Below the pieces are notes generated by a model, which was not told the DNA's origin, ran no database searches, and saw nothing but the letters and a program-made list of their open reading frames with translations. The translations under genes and the position numbers were made by a program. A DNA stretch of 64,000 nucleotides from Acinetobacter gyllenbergii CIP 110306 = MTCC 11365. GTDB taxonomy: Bacteria; Pseudomonadota; Gammaproteobacteria; Pseudomonadales; Moraxellaceae. This document shows, one piece after another, positions 26,363-37,125 of the stretch. The stretch covers positions 1 to 64,000 of the forward strand of contig NZ_ATGG01000004.1 of the NCBI RefSeq assembly GCF_000413855.1. The letters run 5' to 3'. Each line of letters opens with the position of its first letter. Position 1 is the stretch's first letter.

Positions 26363-29080
26363 ATGGCGTTTTATGGCGACTCTGACGCGCAAGAAACCCA
26401 GGAATGGCAAGAAGCATTTGATTCAGTATTACAACATATGGGCACGGAGCGTGCTGCTTTCTTACTAGAAAAACTTTATCAACGGGCTATTGCAAAACAT
26501 GTTCCAATCCAACGCCTAAATACCCCTTACCTCAATACCATTTCAGTTGAAGAACAACCAGCGATGCCTGGTGATCAGGATATGGAACGTCGTATCCGTG
26601 CCTTGATTCGCTGGAATGCATTGGCAATGGTGTTGCGTGCCAATAAAACGGGTGATGATTTGGGTGGTCACCTTGCCAGTTTTGCATCGTCTGCAACGCT
26701 TTATGATGTTGGTTTTAACCATTTCTTCCGTGCTGCCTCAGATAACTTTGGCGGTGATATGATTTATTACCAAGGACATTGTGCGCCTGGTATCTATGCG
26801 CGCTCATTCCTTGAAGGTCGTTTAACTGAAGATCAATTGAATAATTTCCGCCGTGAAGTGGGTGGAAATGGTCTTCCAAGTTATCCGCATCCCTATTTAA
26901 TGCCTGATTACTGGCAGTTCCCGACTGTATCAATGGGTTTAGGCCCGATTATGTCGATTTACCAAGCGCACATTCAAAAGTATTTGATGAATCGTGGCTT
27001 GATCAAAGAAGAAGATCGTAAAGTCTGGGCATATCTAGGCGATGGTGAGATGGATGAGCCTGAAAGTACGGGTGCAATTTCACTGGCAGGTCGTGAAAAA
27101 TTAGATAACTTGGTTTGGGTGGTGAACTGTAACTTACAGCGTCTGGATGGCCCAGTACGTGGTAATGGTAAGATCATCCAAGAGCTTGAATCATTGTTCC
27201 GCGGTGCAGGCTGGCGTGTGATTAAGGTGGTTTGGGGTCGTCATTGGGACCCATTGCTTGCACAAGACGCTTCTGGCGCTTTAAAAGCGGTCATGGAAGA
27301 AACAGTTGATGGTGAGTACCAACGCTATCAAGTGAAAGGTGGTGCATATACCCGTGAGAAATTCTTTGGCAAGTACCCTGAAGCTGCGGAACTGGTCAAA
27401 GATTTGAGCGATGAAGACATTGATAATCTTAACCGTGGTGGTCATGACCCGTACAAAGTTTTTGCTGCCTATGCAGAAGCAATGAAAGCCAAAGGTCAAC
27501 CTACCGTTATTCTTGCGAAAACAGTTAAAGGTTACGGTTTATCTGAAGAAATTGAAGCGGTGAACAAAACCCACCAAATCAAAAAAATGCAGATCGACTC
27601 TTTGAAGTATGTACGTGACCGTTTTAATCTGCCATTTACAGATGATAAGTTAGAAGAGTTGCCATTCTATCGTCCAAGTGAAAACTCTCCAGAAATGAAG
27701 TATATGAAGGCGCGTCGTGAAGCATTAGGGGGTTACCTACCTGCACGTCGTCGTGAGAGTGAAACTTTAGCGATTCCTGAACTCTCTGTATTTGATGCGG
27801 TATTAAATGGTTCCGGTGGTAAAGAACAATCGACCACGATGCTGATGGTGCGTTTAATTGCGGCTTTACTGAAAGAAAAAGCCATTAAAGACCGCGTTGT
27901 TCCAATCGTTCCAGACGAAGCACGTACCTTTGGTTTAGAAGGGATGTTCCGTCAGCTGGGTATTTATGCCGCTCACGGTCAAAAATATACCCCAGAAGAC
28001 CAAGAACAGTTAATGCATTACCGTGAAGCAAGTGATGGTCACATGTTGCAAGAAGGCATTAACGAAGCGGGTGCGATGAGTGCATGGGCTGCGTTGGCAA
28101 CCAGTTATTCAACCAATAACTTGCCGATGATTCCAATGTACATGTACTACTCAATGTTTGGTTTCCAACGTATTGGTGACATTGCATGGGCTGCTGGTGA
28201 TGCACAGGCACAAGGTTTCTTGCTCGGTGCAACTGCTGGTCGTACCACATTGAATGGTGAAGGTTTACAGCACCAAGATGGTCATTCACATATCTTGGCG
28301 AACACCATTCCAAACTGTGTATCTTATGATCCATGTTTTGGTTATGAATTGGCAGTGATCGTACATGATGGTTTACAACGTATGTATGTGAACCAAGAGC
28401 GAGTGTTCTATTACTTAACCGTAATGAACGAAAACTACGAGCATCCTGCAATGCCAGAAGGGGCTGAGGAAGGCATTAAACGTGGTATGTACTTGTTCGA
28501 AAAAGACGAAAAAGCCACTGTGCAATTATTGGGTTCAGGTGTCATTCTTCGCGAAGTGATCAAAGCTGCGAAAATCTTACGTGATGAATACCAAATCCAT
28601 TCAAACGTTTGGAGTGTAACCAGCTTCAATGAGTTGTCGCGTGATGGCATGGCATGTGAAGAATACAACCGCCTACACCCACTGACTGAAGAAGTGAAAG
28701 AATCTTGGGTATCTAAACAGTTACGTGGTACAGAAGGTATCGTTGTTTCTGCGACAGATCATATGCGTGCGTATAGCGAACAAATCCGTGCATATCTCCC
28801 AGATGGTCGTCCATTTGTTGCCTTAGGTACTGATGGTTACGGTCGTTCAGATACACGTGCCAACTTACGTAGTTTCTTTGGTGTTGATGCTGCGCATATC
28901 GTGGTTGCGACGTTGAAAAAATTAGCAGATGAAGGCGAAGTGGATGCACGTTTAGTGAAAGATGCGATTTCTAATTTTGAGTTAGATACTGACCGTCCAG
29001 TAGCATGGGCGCCACAAGCGCACCCAGAAGTTCAGGCAGTTGCTGAATACCATGAAACGCAAACAGGTGAGGGGAAATAA
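26363..29080 (+). CDS. aceE: Pyruvate dehydrogenase E1 component, homodimeric type
   Basis: A 905-residue thiamine-diphosphate enzyme that decarboxylates pyruvate and acetylates the lipoyl groups of E2. The ThDP motif begins at YLGDGEMDEPESTG and continues through VVNCNLQRLDGPVRGNGK; the DGHSHILANT region supplies active-site His. ATG at 26363 is preferred since AAGGTGAA precedes it and MAFYGDSDAQE matches the family start; the frame extends back to 26276. aceF follows after 2 bases. No dihydrolipoamide dehydrogenase gene lies nearby. Confidence 0.95.
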   Translation: MAFYGDSDAQETQEWQEAFDSVLQHMGTERAAFLLEKLYQRAIAKHVPIQRLNTPYLNTISVEEQPAMPGDQDMERRIRALIRWNALAMVLRANKTGDDLGGHLASFASSATLYDVGFNHFFRAASDNFGGDMIYYQGHCAPGIYARSFLEGRLTEDQLNNFRREVGGNGLPSYPHPYLMPDYWQFPTVSMGLGPIMSIYQAHIQKYLMNRGLIKEEDRKVWAYLGDGEMDEPESTGAISLAGREKLDNLVWVVNCNLQRLDGPVRGNGKIIQELESLFRGAGWRVIKVVWGRHWDPLLAQDASGALKAVMEETVDGEYQRYQVKGGAYTREKFFGKYPEAAELVKDLSDEDIDNLNRGGHDPYKVFAAYAEAMKAKGQPTVILAKTVKGYGLSEEIEAVNKTHQIKKMQIDSLKYVRDRFNLPFTDDKLEELPFYRPSENSPEMKYMKARREALGGYLPARRRESETLAIPELSVFDAVLNGSGGKEQSTTMLMVRLIAALLKEKAIKDRVVPIVPDEARTFGLEGMFRQLGIYAAHGQKYTPEDQEQLMHYREASDGHMLQEGINEAGAMSAWAALATSYSTNNLPMIPMYMYYSMFGFQRIGDIAWAAGDAQAQGFLLGATAGRTTLNGEGLQHQDGHSHILANTIPNCVSYDPCFGYELAVIVHDGLQRMYVNQERVFYYLTVMNENYEHPAMPEGAEEGIKRGMYLFEKDEKATVQLLGSGVILREVIKAAKILRDEYQIHSNVWSVTSFNELSRDGMACEEYNRLHPLTEEVKESWVSKQLRGTEGIVVSATDHMRAYSEQIRAYLPDGRPFVALGTDGYGRSDTRANLRSFFGVDAAHIVVATLKKLADEGEVDARLVKDAISNFELDTDRPVAWAPQAHPEVQAVAEYHETQTGEGK

Positions 29081-29082
29081 TC

Positions 29083-31050
29083 ATGCAAATCCAAGCACCT
29101 GATATTGGCGTAGATAAAGCACTGGTTGCAGAAATCTTGGTCAAAGTAGGCGACCATGTTGCAGTAGACGATAGCCTTTTGGTTTTAGAGTCAGATAAGG
29201 CAACGGTCGAAGTACCAAGCACTGCGGCAGGTATCGTAAAAAGTATTCTGGTTCAACAGGGCGATGAAGTCACTGAAGGCGTCGCATTGATTGAATTAGA
29301 GTCTGAGTCTGCTGCTGAAGCACCTGCGAACGAAGCACCGAAAGCAGAAGCGCCAAAAGCAGAAGCGAAACCTGTCGAAGCTGTAACAAAAGCACAACCC
29401 GCTGCCGCTCCAGTAGCGACAGCAAGCCAGGTTGTGGATGTAAAAGTTCCAGATATTGGTGTGGAAAAAGCGCTGGTTGCAGAAGTGTTGGTCAAAGTCG
29501 GTGATCAGATTGAGCCAGAACAAAGTATTGTCGTGGTTGAATCAGACAAAGCGACGGTAGAAGTCCCAAGCTCTGTTGCTGGTGTTGTTGAAGCCATCCA
29601 AATCAAAGAAGGCGATAGCATTAAGGAAGGCGTGGTCTTGATTCAGGTCAAGACCGCAAGTTCGGCTGCTGCACCAGAATCGCAAGCAGCACCTGCTCAA
29701 ACAGAAGCGCCAGTCGCAACAACAGAAGCACCAGCTGCAACGAATACCTCAACAGGTAATGTTGAAATTGAAGTGCCTGATCTGGGTGTAGAAAAAGCAC
29801 TTGTTTCAGAAATTCTGGTCAATGTTGGTGATCGCGTCGAAGCCCAACAAAGCTTATGCGTGGTTGAGTCAGATAAGGCTTCGGTTGAAGTGCCAAGCTC
29901 AGTTGCAGGGATTGTGAAAGCAATTCATGTCTCTGCCAATCAAGAAGTGCGTCAAGGCGTGGCTTTGGCAACGATTGAGGTGAGTGGTCAGGCTGCTGCA
30001 CCAGCAACAGTGCCAAAAGCTCAACCAACCACTACGCCTCCTACTCAAGCTGAACCAGCAAAACCACAGACGGCAGCGACAGCAGCACCAAGTGCTCCAG
30101 CGCAAGCTGAGAAGCTGACCAAACAGCAAGAAGCAGACAATGCCAAAGTCTATGCTGGGCCAGCGGTACGTAAACTGGCACGTGAGTTAGGTGTGGTTCT
30201 TGGACAGGTCAAAGCCTCTGGTGAGCATGGTCGCGTGATGAAGGACGATGTTTTTGCCTATGTGAAAACGCGTTTGACTGCACCACAGGCTGCATCGACC
30301 TCTCAAGCTGCTCCAGTGGCTTCAGGCTTACCGAAGTTGCCAGACTTTAATGCATTTGGTGGCGGTGAAGTGAAAGCGATGACGCGTTTACAGCAAGTGT
30401 CTGTACCGCAATTGTCATTGAACAATTTCATTCCTCAAGTGACGCAGTTTGACTTGGCGAATATTACTGAACTCGAAGCATGGCGTGGCGAACTGAAAGA
30501 TGGCTTTAAAAAGCAGGGTCTCAGCTTAACCATCTTGGCCTTTATTGCCAAGGCGGTTGCGCATTTGCTGAAAGAAGAGCCGTACTTTGCTGGCCATTTG
30601 GCTGATGATCAGAAGTCAGTCTTGTTGCGTAACGAAATTCATATGGGGATTGCGGTTGCAACACCAGATGGTTTAACAGTTCCAGTACTGCGTAATCCGG
30701 ACCAGAAATCAATTAAGCAAATTGCAGCTGAATTGGCGGAACTCAGTCAAAAAGCCCGTGATCGTAAATTGTCACCGAAAGATCTACAAGGTGCCAACTT
30801 CACCATTACCAGTTTGGGTAGTATTGGTGGTACCGCATTTACGCCGTTGGTCAATTGGCCGCAAGTTGCGATTTTGGGTATCTCACCGGCGACCATGCAA
30901 CCGGTATGGAATGGTAAAGACTTTGATCCACGCTTAATGCTGCCATTGTCATTATCGTATGACCACCGTGTGATTAATGGTGCTGACGCAGCACGTTTTA
31001 CCAATAAGCTGACAAAATTGTTAAAAGACATCCGTAGCTTATTGCTCTAA
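29083..31050 (+). CDS. aceF: Pyruvate dehydrogenase E2, three lipoyl domains
   Basis: A 655-residue dihydrolipoyl acetyltransferase, core of the pyruvate dehydrogenase complex. Three lipoyl domains carry ESDKA motifs with the lipoylated Lys at about 39, 156 and 265, separated by Ala/Pro/Thr/Glu-rich flexible linkers. A peripheral subunit-binding domain follows (AGPAVRKLARELGV to GRVMKDDVFAYV), then the catalytic domain ending in SYDHRVINGADAARF. The usual HxxxDG Asp is Asn here, a variant I recall from Azotobacter and Pseudomonas enzymes. The gene is followed by a terminator. Confidence 0.95.
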   Translation: MQIQAPDIGVDKALVAEILVKVGDHVAVDDSLLVLESDKATVEVPSTAAGIVKSILVQQGDEVTEGVALIELESESAAEAPANEAPKAEAPKAEAKPVEAVTKAQPAAAPVATASQVVDVKVPDIGVEKALVAEVLVKVGDQIEPEQSIVVVESDKATVEVPSSVAGVVEAIQIKEGDSIKEGVVLIQVKTASSAAAPESQAAPAQTEAPVATTEAPAATNTSTGNVEIEVPDLGVEKALVSEILVNVGDRVEAQQSLCVVESDKASVEVPSSVAGIVKAIHVSANQEVRQGVALATIEVSGQAAAPATVPKAQPTTTPPTQAEPAKPQTAATAAPSAPAQAEKLTKQQEADNAKVYAGPAVRKLARELGVVLGQVKASGEHGRVMKDDVFAYVKTRLTAPQAASTSQAAPVASGLPKLPDFNAFGGGEVKAMTRLQQVSVPQLSLNNFIPQVTQFDLANITELEAWRGELKDGFKKQGLSLTILAFIAKAVAHLLKEEPYFAGHLADDQKSVLLRNEIHMGIAVATPDGLTVPVLRNPDQKSIKQIAAELAELSQKARDRKLSPKDLQGANFTITSLGSIGGTAFTPLVNWPQVAILGISPATMQPVWNGKDFDPRLMLPLSLSYDHRVINGADAARFTNKLTKLLKDIRSLLL

Positions 31051-31064
31051 TTGTTTTGAACTTG

Positions 31065-31096
31065 GAAAACCTCGCAGAAGCGGGGTTTTCTGTTTT
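31065..31096 (+). terminator. aceEF terminator
   Basis: GAAAACCTCGC pairs with GCGGGGTTTTC (one G-T pair) around AGAA, followed by TGTTTTT. Confidence 0.85.
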
Positions 31097-31171
31097 TAGG
31101 CTGAATAAAATATGAATAGATGTATGTTATGTTGAGCTGAGAATACATTTTCATTGCTAGAGGGAGCGGGG

Positions 31172-31459
31172 ATGTTGGTGATTTATCGGGTGATGCTGCC
31201 TTTGTTGCTGATTGTTTTTGTAGCGATGGGCTTGTGGGTCAGCTTCTTACATTTTCCATGGGATTGGGTGATGTATGTGGTCATGGGGCTTGAAGTGTTG
31301 CTTGCGACCGTTGTGATGGCAATGGAGTTTCAAGCACAAGATGTGGGCGGAGCGAGTGGTTGGGGCAGCTTTGGTTTTTTGGGGCTAAGTGCCTATTTGG
31401 CTTTTTTGCTTGGTCTTTTACGGGTGTTGCTGTGGAGTTACCAAAAATTTTGGGCATAA
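31172..31459 (+). CDS. Small hypothetical inner-membrane protein
   Basis: A 95-residue protein with three hydrophobic segments (about residues 8-28, 32-52 and 64-88) separated by a short acidic/Gly loop (EFQAQDVGGASGWG). No family recognised. The ATG at 31172 follows GGGAGCGGGG, a strong ribosome site; the TTG at 31154 in the same frame is not needed. Confidence 0.6.
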   Translation: MLVIYRVMLPLLLIVFVAMGLWVSFLHFPWDWVMYVVMGLEVLLATVVMAMEFQAQDVGGASGWGSFGFLGLSAYLAFLLGLLRVLLWSYQKFWA

Positions 31460-31502
31460 GCATTCAAAAGCATTTTATTGTTTGCTAGAATGGATTCACT
31501 TC

Positions 31503-31637
31503 ATTGGGGAGTAGCCGCTCTTTACGCAAAGTAAAGAGGTGATGATCAACATAATTGTTCAACCGAACATGGTCATCATAGCAAAGAACCAAGAACAGCT
31601 TCTCAGCTGTGCTTTTGTTGGCAAGACCTTTGATTTA
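31503..31637 (+). ncRNA. yybP-ykoY manganese riboswitch aptamer
   Basis: Both hallmark boxes of the yybP-ykoY motif are present in order: GGGGAGTAGCC (from about 31506) and, after a stem with GATGATCAACAT and GGTCATCA, GGCAAGACCTTTG (31620-31632). These form the loops that bind Mn2+. The gene downstream is a TMEM165/GDT1-type exporter, a common partner. The ligand assignment comes from established knowledge of this class. Confidence 0.9.
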
Positions 31638-31663
31638 CCACTCTGCATCAATCTATTTGATTT

Positions 31664-31706
31664 TGGCTAGCAGGAGCGGTAGGTCATCGGTATATTTTGC
31701 TAGCCA
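31664..31706 (+). promoter_or_regulatory. Probable expression platform of the manganese riboswitch
   Basis: TGGCTAGCA (31664-31672) pairs perfectly with TGCTAGCCA (31698-31706) across 25 bases. The 3' arm ends just before CAGAGC, the only ribosome-site-like sequence before the ATG at 31718, so folding could control translation. No T-tract follows, which argues against a terminator switch. Confidence 0.55.
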
Positions 31707-31717
31707 GAGCATTCACT

Positions 31718-32293
31718 ATGTATGAATTCCTCATCTCCACTTCAATTGTTGCCATTGCTGAAATGGGTGATAAAACGCAATTGCTTGCCCTGTTACTGGC
31801 TGCACGATTCCGTAAACCGATTCCGATTTTAATAGCCATCTTACTGGCCACCACAATTAACCATGGTATTTCTGCTGTATTGGGACAATGGATTACCACT
31901 GTACTCAGTCCTGAAATTTTATTATGGATTCTGGCACTTGGTTTTATTGGCATGGCAATCTGGATGCTGATACCAGATGAACTAGGTGATGAAACTGAAA
32001 ATATCAATAAATGGCAGAAGTTTGGGGTATTTGGTGCAACCTTCATCCTGTTTTTCTTGGCTGAAATTGGCGATAAAACCCAGATTGCAACAGTGGCCTT
32101 AGCAGCGCGCTTCGACAGTGTGTTCTGGGTGATGCTGGGCACCACATTCGGGATGATGCTTGCCAATGCCCCCGCGGTATTTATTGGTAATAAGTTGGCA
32201 GATAAATTACCGATTTCATTGATTCACAAAATTGGTGCTGCGATTTTCTTGATTGTCGGTGTTTCAACTCTAGCGCAGCATTATTTCTTCTAA
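31718..32293 (+). CDS. TMEM165/GDT1 (UPF0016) family manganese exporter
   Basis: A 191-residue membrane protein with two repeats of the signature E-x-G-D-K-T (AEMGDKTQLLAL near residue 16 and AEIGDKTQIATVAL near residue 112), each opening a three-helix unit with a charged linker (DELGDETENINKWQKF) between them. Bacterial members export Mn2+. The manganese riboswitch upstream supports this role and induction by excess manganese. The ATG at 31718 has no strong Shine-Dalgarno sequence. Confidence 0.92.
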   Translation: MYEFLISTSIVAIAEMGDKTQLLALLLAARFRKPIPILIAILLATTINHGISAVLGQWITTVLSPEILLWILALGFIGMAIWMLIPDELGDETENINKWQKFGVFGATFILFFLAEIGDKTQIATVALAARFDSVFWVMLGTTFGMMLANAPAVFIGNKLADKLPISLIHKIGAAIFLIVGVSTLAQHYFF

Positions 32294-32318
32294 ATGGTTT
32301 GAATTTAAGATCATCCAG

Positions 32319-32345
32319 ACCCATCCAATAGAGATGGGTTTTTTC
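32319..32345 (+). terminator. Terminator of the manganese exporter gene
   Basis: ACCCATC pairs with GATGGGT across a 7-base loop, followed by TTTTTT. Confidence 0.8.
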
Positions 32346-32455
32346 TGATAAATTAGGATAAAAATCCAATATCTGATTGAAACATGAACTAAATCCCATT
32401 ATTTTATTATGGAATTAAAAATATTTCATATTTAAAGAATTTTTCTGGGGTAGTT

Positions 32456-33262
32456 ATGAGTTTTGAGCGGACAACATCGCAAATACTGTTTGATAATGGC
32501 ACACATAAATGCATTAGTTTTACCAGTTTGGTTAAAGGGGAAGGCATTCAGGCCAATCAATTTTTAATTATTGATCATGAGCGTGCAGCGGTTCTAGATC
32601 CAGGTGGCGACCTCACCTATGTGCCTTTAACCATGGAGCTCAATCGCTATACCAAATTAAAAAATTTGGACTATGTGATGGCTTCACATCAAGACCCTGA
32701 CATTATTACCTCAATGCCGCGTTGGTTGGTGTATACCGATGCCAAAGTGGTAGCCTCTAAGCTATGGGCGCGCTTTTTACCTCATTTAAATTCAGCCTTT
32801 ATGAGTGATCGCATGAAAGGGAATTGGGAAGAGCGCTTGATCGAGTTATCGGATACGGGACAGATTATTCCTTTGGGCGAGTCTGCGATTGTGGCTGTCC
32901 CTGCACATTTCCTACATTCGGTGGGGAATTTCCAGTTTTATGATCCAACTGCCAAAATTCTGTTTTCAGGAGATATGGGGGCTTCCATTGTTGAGGATGC
33001 TAGCCAGCCGATTACTGATTTTGACGCCCATATTAAAAAGATGAAAGGCTTTCACCAGCGCTATATGTGTTCCAATAAAGTGATTTGTTTATGGGTGAAT
33101 ATGGTGCGGCAAATGGATTTGGAAATGATTGTACCGCAACATGGGACCGCTTTTATTGGTAAGGAGATGATCAATCAATTCTTAGATTGGATTGAAACCT
33201 TAGAATGTGGTGTGGACTTAATGAATGAATATGTCTTTAGTTTGCCAGCTGAAATGAGTTAA
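32456..33262 (+). CDS. MBL-fold protein with ODP/diiron-type metal site
   Basis: A 268-residue metallo-beta-lactamase-fold protein. The metal motif is SHQDPD (H78, D80, D82) and not the HxHxDH of hydrolases; later ligands fit H151 or H154 (AHFLHSVG), D173 (SGDMGAS) and H229 (PQHGTAF). This HxDxD form belongs with flavodiiron/ODP proteins, which bind a non-haem diiron centre and O2 or NO. There is no flavodoxin or sensor domain attached, so it may be a stand-alone oxygen or NO binding protein or reductase. Role unknown. Confidence 0.8.
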   Translation: MSFERTTSQILFDNGTHKCISFTSLVKGEGIQANQFLIIDHERAAVLDPGGDLTYVPLTMELNRYTKLKNLDYVMASHQDPDIITSMPRWLVYTDAKVVASKLWARFLPHLNSAFMSDRMKGNWEERLIELSDTGQIIPLGESAIVAVPAHFLHSVGNFQFYDPTAKILFSGDMGASIVEDASQPITDFDAHIKKMKGFHQRYMCSNKVICLWVNMVRQMDLEMIVPQHGTAFIGKEMINQFLDWIETLECGVDLMNEYVFSLPAEMS

Positions 33263-33471
33263 GCAATGATCAGTGAAATATAATGTTTTATGGCTGGTGG
33301 AATAGCAAAGTCGTTATCCCACTAGTCAGTTTTAGAATTTGCAATGTAGGTTGTTGAAAATTCTAATATTGAAGCGCCAAGATACGGACTGTGGTTTTAA
33401 GGTTCAAGACGAAAACCGATTAGGTGAAAAGTCATTCAAGTGTCGATTCAAATTATTTTCATCATAGAAAA

Positions 33472-33500
33472 TGAAAATCACATCGAAATTTGTTTATAAT
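33472..33500 (+). promoter_or_regulatory. guaB: Putative guaB promoter
   Basis: A consensus -10 TATAAT lies at 33495-33500, 30 bases before the guaB ATG. The -35 region at 17-base spacing (TGAAAA) is weak. Confidence 0.45.
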
Positions 33501-33502
33501 AG

Positions 33503-34996
<1,494 letters not shown>

Positions 34997-35018
34997 TTTT
35001 TGGTAATTTTGCTGATTG

Positions 35019-35049
35019 AAAAACCGTCAGGCCACTGACGGTTTTTTTT
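35019..35049 (+). terminator. guaB terminator
   Basis: AAACCGTCAG pairs with CTGACGGTTT around GCCA, followed by TTTTT. Confidence 0.9.
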
Positions 35050-35124
35050 GTTTTGGTGTAAAGTGAAGTAGATGAAGAAAGATATGGTTACAGACCATAT
35101 AAAAGATAAGAAAGTGAGTAGAAG

Positions 35125-36462
35125 ATGAGTTATTTTGGTACTGATGGAATTCGCGGTAAATTTGGACAACTGCCAATTACTCCTGAGTTCGCACTAAAAT
35201 TAGGCTTTGCCGCAGGAAAAGTATTAAAAAGAAATAGCCCTAAAAATAAACCGATTGTGGTGCTGGGGAAAGACACGCGCTTATCGGGCTATATTTTAGA
35301 AGCTGCGTTACAAGCAGGCTTGAATGCGGCAGGTGTATATGTGCATTTATTGGGGCCACTACCCACTCCTGCGATTGCGCACCTTACCCGCGCGCTACAT
35401 GCGCATGCTGGGATTGTGATTTCTGCATCGCATAACCCATATTTTGATAATGGCATTAAGTTCTTTTCCAGCGAAGGTAAAAAATTACCAGACTCTCTAC
35501 AAGACCAAATCAATCAGGAACTGGAAAAAGAGTTACTGATTGAGGACACCGCAAATCTAGGAAAGAGTGTGCGTGTTAAGGATGCCAATGGTCGTTATAT
35601 CGAATTTTGTAAATCAACTTTCCCGTACCATTTTGACTTACGTAATTTAAAAATCGTAGTGGATTGTGCCAATGGAGCAGCCTATAGCGTAGGTCCGTCA
35701 GTGTTCCGTGAGCTCGGTGCTAAAGTTATTCCACTGTTTAACGAGCCAGATGGTTTAAATATCAACGAAAACTGCGGTTCAACTCATCCAGAACAATTAC
35801 AGAAAGCGGTATTGGAACATCAAGCCGATGTGGGTATTGCCTTCGATGGTGATGCTGACCGTGTGGTGATGGTGGATAAAAATGGTCAATTGATTGATGG
35901 TGACCATATCTTGTATATCCTTGCAACTCAGGCAAAACATAAGCCAGAGGGCGTTGTAGGTACGGTCATGAGTAATATGGCGCTTGAGTTGGCTTTGCAA
36001 AAAGCTGAGGTTGGCTTTGTCCGTGCCAAAGTGGGTGACCGCTATGTATTACAAGCCCTGGAAGAAAAGAATTGGGTGACAGGTGGTGAGCCTTCAGGCC
36101 ATATTTTGACTTTGGATAAGAGTACGACAGGAGATGCCATTATCGCAGCTCTGCAAGTGTTAACGGTGATGGTTGAACAAGGCAAAGCCTTACATGAGTT
36201 AGTGGACGGTTTTGTGTTATTCCCGCAAGTGTTGGTCAATGTTCGCCTGCAACACATGATTGACCCTTATTCGATTCCTGCCTTGGTTGCAGAATTTGAG
36301 AAAGCGGAACAGCAACTAAAAGGTCGAGGCCGTTTATTGATTCGTAAATCAGGTACGGAACCTGTGATTCGTGTCATGGTGGAAGGTGATCAGCAGCAAG
36401 AAGTTGAGGCTTTGGCCAATCATTTGGCCGATGCAGTACGCGCTCAAGCTCAAGCTGCTTAA
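35125..36462 (+). CDS. glmM: Phosphoglucosamine mutase
   Basis: A 445-residue enzyme that interconverts glucosamine 6- and 1-phosphate for UDP-GlcNAc synthesis. The phosphoserine loop [16 protein letters not shown], the metal loop AFDGDADRV, the sugar-binding GGEPSGH and the phosphate loop [12 protein letters not shown] are all present. GAAAGTGAGTAGAAG precedes the ATG. pdxH follows after 12 bases and recJ after that, giving a probable glmM-pdxH-recJ operon. Confidence 0.96.
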   Translation: MSYFGTDGIRGKFGQLPITPEFALKLGFAAGKVLKRNSPKNKPIVVLGKDTRLSGYILEAALQAGLNAAGVYVHLLGPLPTPAIAHLTRALHAHAGIVISASHNPYFDNGIKFFSSEGKKLPDSLQDQINQELEKELLIEDTANLGKSVRVKDANGRYIEFCKSTFPYHFDLRNLKIVVDCANGAAYSVGPSVFRELGAKVIPLFNEPDGLNINENCGSTHPEQLQKAVLEHQADVGIAFDGDADRVVMVDKNGQLIDGDHILYILATQAKHKPEGVVGTVMSNMALELALQKAEVGFVRAKVGDRYVLQALEEKNWVTGGEPSGHILTLDKSTTGDAIIAALQVLTVMVEQGKALHELVDGFVLFPQVLVNVRLQHMIDPYSIPALVAEFEKAEQQLKGRGRLLIRKSGTEPVIRVMVEGDQQQEVEALANHLADAVRAQAQAA

Positions 36463-36474
36463 GGGAGGGCCATC

Positions 36475-37125
36475 ATGAGTGATGTCATTAAAGACCTCAG
36501 CGAATTACGTTTGAGCTATGAGCAAGGTGAATTACATGAAGCTCAGATCAGTGCTGAACCGCATGCGCAATTTCTGAATTGGTTCAATCATGCCCTTGCA
36601 GCACATTTGCATGAGCCTTATGCCATGTCGTTGGCGACAGCAAATCAGCAAGGTCGCCCGCATGTGCGTACCGTATTATTACGTGGCGCGACAGCAGCGG
36701 GTTATGATTTCTATACCAATTATGACAGTCAAAAAGGGTTGGACTTGGCAGAAAACCCTTATGCTGAACTGCTATTTTACTGGCCAAGTCTAGAGCGTCA
36801 GATCCGTATTGGTGGCAAAGTTGTTAAGATTTCTGAACAAGAATCGACGGATTACTACCATAAACGTCCACGTGATAGTCAGATTGCTGCACATATCAGT
36901 ACCCCGCAAAGTGGGGTGATTGAAAGCCGTGAGTTATTGCAACAACGTTTTCAAGCGCTGCAAAGCCAAGTTCAAGATGTGTTGGATAAGCCTGAATTTT
37001 GGGGTGGATATCGCTTAGAAGCCGATTACTATGAGTTTTGGCAAGGGCGACCAAATCGCTTACACGACCGTTTAAGTTATGAAAAACAAAATGGTCTTTG
37101 GACTATACAACGCTTGATGCCATAA
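36475..37125 (+). CDS. pdxH: Pyridoxamine/pyridoxine 5'-phosphate oxidase
   Basis: A 216-residue FMN enzyme that makes pyridoxal 5'-phosphate. FMN-binding regions RPHVRTVLLRG and FYTNYDSQKGLDL are visible, and the C-terminal dimerisation signature lies in FWQGRPNRLHDR. AAGGGAGGG is a strong ribosome site. Its stop codon is followed immediately by the recJ ATG. Confidence 0.95.
   Translation: MSDVIKDLSELRLSYEQGELHEAQISAEPHAQFLNWFNHALAAHLHEPYAMSLATANQQGRPHVRTVLLRGATAAGYDFYTNYDSQKGLDLAENPYAELLFYWPSLERQIRIGGKVVKISEQESTDYYHKRPRDSQIAAHISTPQSGVIESRELLQQRFQALQSQVQDVLDKPEFWGGYRLEADYYEFWQGRPNRLHDRLSYEKQNGLWTIQRLMP

Noticed and set aside
28059-28451. 130-codon minus-strand frame inside aceE
   Set aside because: His/Ser/Gln-rich shadow translation of a conserved enzyme.
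31006-31050. Asn in place of the catalytic Asp in the aceF HxxxDG motif
   Set aside because: I recall the same Asn in Azotobacter and Pseudomonas type E2 enzymes, so it is a known active variant and not a defect.
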